NCBI GenBank assembly: GCA_964653285.1
Contig: CAZZEX010000071.1
Location: 1 to 25,329, forward strand
Direction of reading: 5' to 3'
Length of the DNA stretch: 25,329 bases
DNA from: CAZZEX01 sp964653285
Lineage (GTDB): Bacteria; Chloroflexota; Anaerolineae; B4-G1
Shown: piece by piece, positions 1 through 4,433 of the stretch
How the letters are laid out: the number at the start of each line of letters is the position of its first letter
Numbering within the stretch: the stretch's first letter is position 1
Position numbers and translations under genes: made by a program
The notes under the pieces: generated by a model
Told to the model about the DNA's origin: nothing
Database searches by the model: none
The model's input: the letters and a program-made list of their open reading frames with translations, nothing else

Positions 1-72
1 CCCACGTAGCTCAGTTGGTAGAGCACACCCTTGGTAAGGGTGTGGCCATGGGTTCAAGTCCCATCGTGGGCT
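1..72 (+). tRNA. tRNA-Thr (anticodon GGT), lacking its first base
   Basis: A cloverleaf is visible. The acceptor strands CCCACG (1-6) and CGTGGGC (65-71) pair, but the first G lies just outside the window. The D-arm is GCTC...GAGC, and the anticodon stem CACCC/GGGTG closes the loop TTGGTAA, so the anticodon is GGT and decodes ACC/ACU Thr codons. The T-arm is ATGGG/CCCAT with loop TTCAAGT. No CCA is encoded after the discriminator T72. It lies 33 bases before rpmG and is probably cotranscribed with it; in many bacteria a tuf gene sits just upstream of this block, but that is outside the window. Confidence 0.95.
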
Positions 73-105
73 CTGTACGACACTCCGGAAAGATATGGTG
101 ACGTA

Positions 106-270
106 ATGGCTAAGAAGGCAGTTCGAACAGTGATCACCCTTGCTTGTACGGAATGCAGGGAGCACAACTATACGACCGAAAAGAATCGGCGTAATGATCC
201 CAATCGTATCGAGTTGAATAAGTTCTGTCCTCGTTGTCGTAAACATACATTGCACCGCGAAACGAAGTAG
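106..270 (+). CDS. rpmG: 50S ribosomal protein L33 (zinc-ribbon form)
   Basis: This encodes a 54-residue basic protein of the large ribosomal subunit. It begins MAKKAVRTVITLACTEC and carries two CxxC pairs, CTEC (residues 14-17) and CPRC (41-44), which is the zinc-binding C+ form of L33. Length and sequence match the family, whose members are about 49-55 residues. The reading frame is open upstream through the tRNA, but the ATG at 106 gives the canonical N-terminus. The ribosome binding site is weak (GGTG at 97-100). The gene lies between tRNA-Thr and tRNA-Trp, so the transcript probably has to be cut by tRNA processing enzymes to release the mRNA. Confidence 0.95.
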   Translation: MAKKAVRTVITLACTECREHNYTTEKNRRNDPNRIELNKFCPRCRKHTLHRETK

Positions 271-279
271 GATACTCAC

Positions 280-352
280 AGGCCAGTAGCTCAATTGGCA
301 GAGCAACGGTCTCCAAAACCGTAGGTTGCGGGTTCGATTCCTGCCTGGCCTG
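280..352 (+). tRNA. tRNA-Trp (anticodon CCA)
   Basis: The acceptor stem AGGCCAG (280-286) pairs with CTGGCCT (345-351), and the discriminator is G352. The D-arm is GCTC/GAGC, the anticodon stem ACGGT/ACCGT holds the loop CTCCAAA, giving anticodon CCA (Trp), and the T-arm is GCGGG/CCTGC with loop TTCGATT. No CCA end is encoded. A tRNA-Trp between rpmG and secE is a gene order seen in several bacterial phyla. Confidence 0.97.
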
Positions 353-362
353 CCTGAGGTGG

Positions 363-403
363 ACTTCAAGACACCGCCGTGCGTAGAGGCGGTGTCTTGA
401 AGT
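363..403 (+). other. Perfect 16-bp hairpin between tRNA-Trp and secE
   Basis: ACTTCAAGACACCGCC (363-378) is the exact reverse complement of GGCGGTGTCTTGAAGT (388-403), with a 9-base loop. No T-run follows (GTAGAGAGACC), so it is not a textbook intrinsic terminator. It sits 10 bases after tRNA-Trp and 32 bases before the secE start. It could be an RNase III-type processing stem, an mRNA-stabilising 5' hairpin, or a partial terminator. Confidence 0.8.
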
Positions 404-435
404 GTAGAGAGACCTGCTACAGGGAGACGCTAGCC

Positions 436-750
436 GTGGCGAAGTCAAAAGCAGCGAAAAAGAAAGCAAAGTCGTGGAAGGACAATGCCATTATACGCTA
501 CTTGCGCGAGACGCGCGCAGAACTGCGCAAGGTGCATTGGCCCACTCGTGAGGAAGCATGGAACCTGACTAAGATTGTCATGGCCGTCACCATCTCTATG
601 TCCCTCCTCCTGGGGTTGTTGGACTATGTGTTTGCTGTGGAACTGAGGGGGGTTATCGCCGGCAGCCTCGTCGCTATCGGAGTCACGGTGATTGCTGTAG
701 TCGCAGGCGTGCTGGTCGCAGTGGTCGTGAACCGGCAGGCGGCACGGTAG
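436..750 (+). CDS. secE: Preprotein translocase subunit SecE
   Basis: SecE is the small essential membrane subunit that clamps SecY in the SecYEG channel. The product has 104 residues. A Lys-rich N-terminus (residues 3-15) is followed by the amphipathic segment with the family signature LRKVHWPTREE (about 30-40) and a membrane helix at about 44-68. A second strongly hydrophobic stretch follows at about 73-98, so the protein is longer at the C-terminus than minimal SecE (about 60 residues). The GTG start at 436 is chosen because AGGGAGA (421-427) sits 8 bases upstream; the frame is open further upstream but that part would overlap the hairpin. nusG follows after 19 bases, the usual secE-nusG pairing. 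Confidence 0.93.
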   Translation: MAKSKAAKKKAKSWKDNAIIRYLRETRAELRKVHWPTREEAWNLTKIVMAVTISMSLLLGLLDYVFAVELRGVIAGSLVAIGVTVIAVVAGVLVAVVVNRQAAR

Positions 751-769
751 ATTTGGACAGGTAACAGTG

Positions 770-1486
770 ATGTTCGCGAAGGAAGTCGAGCCTGGTCTGG
801 AATCTGCAGCGGAAGGCGACGCCGACGTGCTGGCGCCGGCCTCTCCAGAGGCTGAAGACAGCGCGGCCGAAGTGGCGGAAACGGCCGCCGAGGTCGCGGA
901 GACCCGGGCCGAGGAAATAGTTGATGAGGCTGATACCGAGGCCGAGGTGTCTGAACCTCAAGATAACCGGGCTTGGTACGTCATCCATTGCTACTCCGGC
1001 TACGAGAATAAAGTCAAGCATAACCTGGAGCAACGCATTGATACGATGCAGATGCAGGATCAGATCTTCCAGGTTGTGGTCCCGACCGAGGACGAGATGG
1101 AGGTCTATGACGGGAAGCGGCGGGTGGTCGAACGGCGTGTCTTTCCAGGTTACATCCTGGTACAGATGATCCTGACCGATGATTCCTGGTATGTGGTGCG
1201 CAACACGCCGGGCGTGACCGGATTCGTGGGGATGGGGAACGAGCCGGTCCCCCTGCGCCCTGAAGAAGTCCAGGCTATTATGAAGCGCATGGAGGCCGAG
1301 GCTCCCAAGATCAAAGTCACGTTCAAATCAGGCCAGAAAGTGCGCATCATTGACGGCCCCTTCAACGAGTTCATCGGTATGGTGGATGAAATTGATATGG
1401 AACGGGCCAAGGTGCGGGTGCTGGTTTCCTTCTTCGGTCGCGAGACACCAGTCGAACTCGACTTTCTGCAAGTTGAGAAAGCCTGA
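770..1486 (+). CDS. nusG: Transcription termination/antitermination protein NusG
   Basis: NusG binds RNA polymerase and links it to Rho or to the leading ribosome. The 238-residue product has an acidic Ala/Glu-rich N-terminal extension (about 1-63, with repeated AAEVAET-like heptads), an NGN domain beginning RAWYVIHCYSGYENKV (about 66-165), and a C-terminal KOW domain (about 180-238, with GQKVRIIDGPFNEFIG). A GTG directly precedes the ATG; I take the ATG at 770, after AGG at 758-760. The usual bacterial length is about 175-190 residues, and the extra length is all in the acidic N-terminus. The function is secure from the two domains; the role of the extension is unknown. Confidence 0.95.
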   Translation: MFAKEVEPGLESAAEGDADVLAPASPEAEDSAAEVAETAAEVAETRAEEIVDEADTEAEVSEPQDNRAWYVIHCYSGYENKVKHNLEQRIDTMQMQDQIFQVVVPTEDEMEVYDGKRRVVERRVFPGYILVQMILTDDSWYVVRNTPGVTGFVGMGNEPVPLRPEEVQAIMKRMEAEAPKIKVTFKSGQKVRIIDGPFNEFIGMVDEIDMERAKVRVLVSFFGRETPVELDFLQVEKA

Positions 1487-1582
1487 GGTGAAATGCACCT
1501 GAAATCCCCGGCCGAAGTCCGCTCACGGCGAGGTCTGGCGGTGGGGGCTTCGAGGTGAGCATCTTGTTTGGGATGGAGGACG
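1487..1582 (+). other. nusG-rplK spacer, candidate L1-responsive leader
   Basis: This 96-base gap contains a small hairpin, AGGTG (1486-1490) with CACCT (1496-1500), and G/C-rich sequence before rplK. In many bacteria L1 represses rplK-rplA by binding the rplK leader. I could not recognise the L1 motif with confidence here, so regulation by L1 is only an expectation from the family. No terminator with a T-run is seen, so nusG and rplK are probably cotranscribed. Confidence 0.3.
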
Positions 1583-2005
1583 ATGAAGAAGGTCAGAGCG
1601 GTTGTAAAGTTACAGATTGAGGCCGGCAAGGCCAATCCGGCTCCTCCGGTGGGGCCTGCGCTGGCGCAGCACGGTATCAACCTGATGCAATTCTGTAAGG
1701 AGTACAATGCCCGCACGGCTGGTCAGGTGGGAAGCATCATCCCGGCCGAGATTACCATTTACCACGATGGATCGTTCAAATTCGTGCTTAAGACGCCGCC
1801 CACGCCCGATCTGCTGCGCAAGGCCGCTGGCGTGGAGCGCGGCTCGGGCGAACCCAACCGGGAGAAGGTGGGAAGCATCACCGGTACTCAGTTGGAAGAG
1901 ATTGCGAAGTTGAAGATGAAGGACCTGAACGCCATCAATTTCGAGGGTGCGCTGCGGCAGATTGAGGGTACTGCGCGGAGTATGGGGATCGAAATCGTAG
2001 ATTAG
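1583..2005 (+). CDS. rplK: 50S ribosomal protein L11
   Basis: L11 is the 23S rRNA-binding protein of the GTPase-associated centre. The 140 residues match the usual length of about 141. The N-terminal domain begins KKVRAVVKLQIEAGKANPAP with the typical PPVGPALAQHGIN, and the C-terminal RNA-binding domain ends near GTARSMGIEIVD. The ATG at 1583 gives the canonical start, although the strong GGAGGA (1575-1580) is only 2 bases away, shorter than usual. An in-frame TTG at 1568 would add five residues (MGWRT) and is less likely by comparison with the family. rplA follows after 54 bases. Confidence 0.96.
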   Translation: MKKVRAVVKLQIEAGKANPAPPVGPALAQHGINLMQFCKEYNARTAGQVGSIIPAEITIYHDGSFKFVLKTPPTPDLLRKAAGVERGSGEPNREKVGSITGTQLEEIAKLKMKDLNAINFEGALRQIEGTARSMGIEIVD

Positions 2006-2059
2006 TGGGCAAGTTATCCGTGGGAGGGCATAGCCCGTCAGAACCACATAGGAGGAACG

Positions 2060-2779
2060 ATGCCGAAACGAGGTAAGAAATACCGCGAAGCACTGGAGAA
2101 AGTAGACTGCCTGCGGCTCTATTCGCCGCAGGAGGCATTGGAACTGGTGAAAGAGACCAGTTATACCAACTTCGACGCGACTGTGGACACGCACTTCCGG
2201 TTGAGTGTAGACCCACGCCACTCCGATCAGCAGGTACGCGGTGTGGTTCTGCTGCCCCACGGTCTGGGCAAGGAAGTGTGTGTGTTGGTCTTCGCCACTG
2301 GCGAGGCGGGTAAGATCGCCCAGGAGGCCGGAGCCGATTACGTGGCCTCCGACGACGAGTGGATCAAGAAGATTCAGGGCGGCTGGACAGAGTTTGACGT
2401 GACCATCGCTGTACCGGAGATGATGGGCAAAGTGGGACGGCTGGGGCGCGTTTTAGGCCCACGGGGACTGATGCCCAGCCCCAAGGCCGGCACGATAGCT
2501 CCAGCCGAGGATCTGCCGCGCCTGATTCAAGAGGCAAAGGCGGGTCGCGTGGAGTTCCGTGTAGACAAGACCGCCAACTTGCACATTCCTATCGGCAAGG
2601 TCAGTTTCTCGACGGAGAAACTGCTCGACAACTTCACGACGGTGGTAGACGCGGTCAGGAAAGCCAGGCCCCCTGCCAGTAAGGGAGTGTACGTCCGCAA
2701 AATCACGGTCACGTCTTCGATGGGACCGGGCATTAGAGTAGATCCCGTCCAGGCCCAGGCGTTGGAGGTTTCGTTCTAG
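2060..2779 (+). CDS. rplA: 50S ribosomal protein L1
   Basis: L1 forms the mobile L1 stalk at the E site and is also a translational repressor of its own operon in many bacteria. The product has 239 residues, normal for the family. Visible signatures are the start MPKRGKKYREALEKVD, the two-domain pattern, and the conserved block LGRVLGPRGLMPSPKAGTI (about residues 130-148). The ATG is preceded by GGAGGA (2051-2056) at ideal spacing. It shares the plus-strand run with rplK and is separated from rplJ by a 207-base regulatory leader. Confidence 0.97.
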   Translation: MPKRGKKYREALEKVDCLRLYSPQEALELVKETSYTNFDATVDTHFRLSVDPRHSDQQVRGVVLLPHGLGKEVCVLVFATGEAGKIAQEAGADYVASDDEWIKKIQGGWTEFDVTIAVPEMMGKVGRLGRVLGPRGLMPSPKAGTIAPAEDLPRLIQEAKAGRVEFRVDKTANLHIPIGKVSFSTEKLLDNFTTVVDAVRKARPPASKGVYVRKITVTSSMGPGIRVDPVQAQALEVSF

Positions 2780-2784
2780 ATTTC

Positions 2785-2885
2785 GCTCTAAAATCGTTCG
2801 GAAAACCTGTACCAAAGACAGCAGGTGCGCCCCAGAGCACGTAGGTCCGCAATGAGCGCTTAAATCTGGCCTGCCGAGGCAAGAA
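2785..2885 (+). promoter_or_regulatory. L10 leader, autoregulatory mRNA element of rplJ-rplL
   Basis: The 207-base rplA-rplJ gap contains ACCAAAGACAGCAGGTGC (from about 2811) and, 40 bases later, CTGGCCTGCCGAGGC (about 2866-2880). These match what I recall of the conserved core of the ribosomal protein L10 leader family, where free L10(L12)4 binds the mRNA and represses the operon. The two halves can pair (GCAGG with CCTGC). An intrinsic terminator follows at 2919-2956, consistent with attenuation. The exact ends are estimates. Confidence 0.75.
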
Positions 2886-2918
2886 ACAAGCATCCTTATG
2901 TGAATCGGGTGAGGGATG

Positions 2919-2956
2919 TCCCTGCGTCGGCACGGCGTAGGGATTTTTCACTTTTT
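2919..2956 (+). terminator. Intrinsic terminator/attenuator upstream of rplJ
   Basis: TCCCTGCGTC (2919-2928) pairs with GGCGTAGGGA (2934-2943) through a 5-base loop, 10 bp with two G-U pairs. It is followed at once by TTTTTCACTTTTT (2944-2956). This is a classic rho-independent terminator located in the leader of rplJ, not at the end of a gene cluster. With the L10 leader upstream it probably works as an attenuator that sets the L10/L12 level. Confidence 0.85.
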
Positions 2957-2986
2957 AGGCAGTTTTCAGAAAGGAGGTGAGCGGGG

Positions 2987-3538
2987 TTGGCAATCTCAAA
3001 GCAGCGGAAGGCCGAATACGTCGCGCAATACGTTGAACAACTCAAGCAGAGCCAGGGGATTATCTTGGCCGACTATCGGGGGCTTAGCGTGAGTGATATG
3101 AGTGACATCAGGCACGCAATGCGTCCCATAGGTGGCAGACTCCAGGTGGTTAAGAACCGATTGCTGGCGCTGGCCTTGAAGGAAGTGGGGATGTCACTGC
3201 CAGAGGAGTGGCTGACCGGGCCAACTGCCGTCGGTTTTTGCCACGACGAAGTCTCGCCAGTGGCTAAGGCACTGACGGATGCAGCAAAGAACCTGCGGAC
3301 GCTGCGCATCAAGGGTGGGTTAGTGGGCACGTCAGCGATTGCGGCAGAACAAGTGCGCACTATCGCTGATCTCCCGCCGCGGGAAGTGCTCCTGGCCCAG
3401 GTGCTCGGCACCATTAACGCTCCGGCCAGGCGAGCGGCTGGCGTCGTCGCCAGCGGCATCCGGCAGGTGCTTAACGTCCTGCAGGCTTACGTAGACAAAT
3501 TGCAAGAGTCGGGCAGTACGCCTGGCACCGCGATGTAG
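2987..3538 (+). CDS. rplJ: 50S ribosomal protein L10
   Basis: L10 is the base of the L7/L12 stalk, and its C-terminal helix binds L12 dimers. The product has 183 residues, at the long end of the family. It shows the N-terminal rRNA-binding pattern (SKQRKAEYVAQYVEQLKQSQ, ILADYRGLSVSDM, RLQVVKNRLLALAL) and a helical C-terminus rich in Ala/Val for L12 binding. The start is a rare TTG at 2987, decided by the near-perfect ribosome binding site AAGGAGGTGA (2971-2980) six bases upstream. It is preceded by an attenuator and followed by rplL after 82 bases. Confidence 0.96.
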   Translation: MAISKQRKAEYVAQYVEQLKQSQGIILADYRGLSVSDMSDIRHAMRPIGGRLQVVKNRLLALALKEVGMSLPEEWLTGPTAVGFCHDEVSPVAKALTDAAKNLRTLRIKGGLVGTSAIAAEQVRTIADLPPREVLLAQVLGTINAPARRAAGVVASGIRQVLNVLQAYVDKLQESGSTPGTAM

Positions 3539-3620
3539 CAAGCCGCTGAGCCTGCCTGAGCGTCATCAGATCACAAGCGCATAAGCGCTGAAGTCAGTTA
3601 GTTAGGAGGAAAAGGAAACT

Positions 3621-3998
3621 ATGGCAGACCTGGAAAAGATCGCAGAAGAGATCAGCAAACTCTCTTTGCTGGAGGCATCTGATTTGGTCAAGATGCTGGA
3701 GGATAAGTTAGGTGTGAGCGCAGCCGCGCCAGTCGCGGTGGCTGCGATGCCCATGGCGGCTGCCGCGGCCGAGCCGGAGGAGGAGCAGACCGAGTTCGAT
3801 GTCGTCCTCAAGGAGATTGGCCCCAAGAAGATCGAGGTCATCAAAGCCGTGCGGCAACTCACTGCTCTGGGCTTGAAGGAGTCCAAGGATCTGGTAGACA
3901 GCGCACCCAGCACTGTGCTGGAGGCCGTCGCCAAGGAGGCAGCCGAGGATGCCAAGTCCAAAATGGAAACTGCTGGCGCGGTCGTCGAGATCAAGTAG
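3621..3998 (+). CDS. rplL: 50S ribosomal protein L7/L12
   Basis: This is the stalk protein that recruits translation factors to the ribosome. It has 125 residues, typical for the family. The N-terminal dimerisation helix pair (about 1-35, LEKIAEEISKLSLLEASDLV), an Ala-rich hinge (about 36-55) and the C-terminal factor-binding domain (EFDVVLKEIGPKKIEVIKAV onward) are all visible. GGAGG (3605-3609) precedes the ATG. In many bacteria rpoB comes next; here a 435-base non-coding gap and an unrelated gene follow. Confidence 0.97.
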   Translation: MADLEKIAEEISKLSLLEASDLVKMLEDKLGVSAAAPVAVAAMPMAAAAAEPEEEQTEFDVVLKEIGPKKIEVIKAVRQLTALGLKESKDLVDSAPSTVLEAVAKEAAEDAKSKMETAGAVVEIK

Positions 3999-4026
3999 AC
4001 AGCCTCCACTTGGCTCCCATCCGTGG

Positions 4027-4051
4027 CCCTTCCCCCTATGAGGAGGAAGGG
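4027..4051 (+). terminator. Hairpin just downstream of rplL
   Basis: CCCTTCC (4027-4033) pairs with GGAAGGG (4045-4051), and after one C-A mismatch three more pairs close a tiny loop. It lies 28 bases after the rplL stop. There is no T-run behind it, so it may act as an mRNA 3' end protector or a weak or factor-dependent terminator. Confidence 0.5.
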
Positions 4052-4114
4052 AGACGGCAGTGCAAGCCCAGTGCTCCCTTTCCCGCATCCGGGAGGGGCT
4101 GAGTGAGGAACCTG

Positions 4115-4151
4115 TGGCACAAACCCGCCTCGCCGAGGCGGCTTTGTGCCA
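4115..4151 (+). terminator. Long near-perfect hairpin, possible end of the ribosomal-protein transcript
   Basis: TGGCACAAA (4115-4123) pairs with TTTGTGCCA (4143-4151), then after a single C-C mismatch CCGCCTCG (4125-4132) pairs with CGAGGCGG (4134-4141). This gives about 15-17 bp with a minimal loop. No T-run follows on either strand, so it could equally be a dispersed palindromic repeat. A search of the genome for copies would tell which. Confidence 0.5.
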
Positions 4152-4289
4152 ATTCTCGCATCCGCGCCGTGCACCACAGTGCCGCTCGTGCGCTCTAGCG
4201 CCAGACCTACCCCAATGCCGATGCCCCCACTTCCTCACGATTTAGTTCCTGCTCTCAGTTGTGTGATCAGATGGCACGGATGCTCGGAA

Positions 4290-4324
4290 ATATGTAACCA
4301 TTCGTTCAGCAAACTGTAACATAT
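4290..4324. promoter_or_regulatory. Imperfect inverted repeat upstream of the cyclase promoter
   Basis: ATATGTAAC (4290-4298) and GTAACATAT (4316-4324) are inverted with one mismatch and a 17-base spacer. They also contain a direct repeat TGTAAC 22 bases apart, about two helical turns. The centre is about 45 bases upstream of the -10 element, a usual place for an activator or repressor. The binding protein is unknown. Confidence 0.4.
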
Positions 4325-4350
4325 GTTTCACCCACAAAGCCCGTATTTTG

Positions 4351-4359
4351 TGGTATGAT
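4351..4359 (+). promoter_or_regulatory. Extended -10 promoter for the cyclase-peptidase genes
   Basis: TGGTATGAT (4351-4359) fits the extended -10 pattern TGnTATAAT with one difference. No good -35 box lies 16-18 bases upstream (CCCACA at that place), which extended -10 promoters can tolerate. Transcription would begin near 4366, leaving a leader of about 68 bases before the ATG at 4434. Confidence 0.45.
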
Positions 4360-4433
4360 AGAATAGCTGCGTTGTTTCCAGACTGTTTTCAGTTGGTGAT
4401 CACAGCGACTGTACCGCTCGTCGAGGGTGCCCG

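Larger units (their letters stand above)
3999..4433 (+). other. 435-base non-coding region after rplL
   Basis: I see no credible gene here. It holds a hairpin at 4027-4051 and a longer one at 4115-4151 (both listed separately), which together probably end the ribosomal-protein transcript. The second half turns A/T-richer from about 4240 and carries an imperfect inverted repeat (4290-4324) and an extended -10 promoter (4351-4359) for the cyclase gene. A short open frame at 4060-4245 has no plausible start context or protein-like composition. Confidence 0.7.

Noticed and set aside
379..435. Longer SecE starting upstream of 436
   Set aside because: It would begin inside the loop and 3' arm of the 16-bp hairpin and add residues not found in the family; the GTG at 436 has a good ribosome binding site.
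1150..1716. A 188-residue minus-strand frame over nusG and rplK
   Set aside because: It is antisense to two unmistakable essential genes and has no recognisable domain.
4259..4280. Possible CRP/cAMP-receptor site (TGTGATCAG...) upstream of the cyclase gene
   Set aside because: Only the left half TGTGA matches; the expected TCACA at the correct distance is missing.
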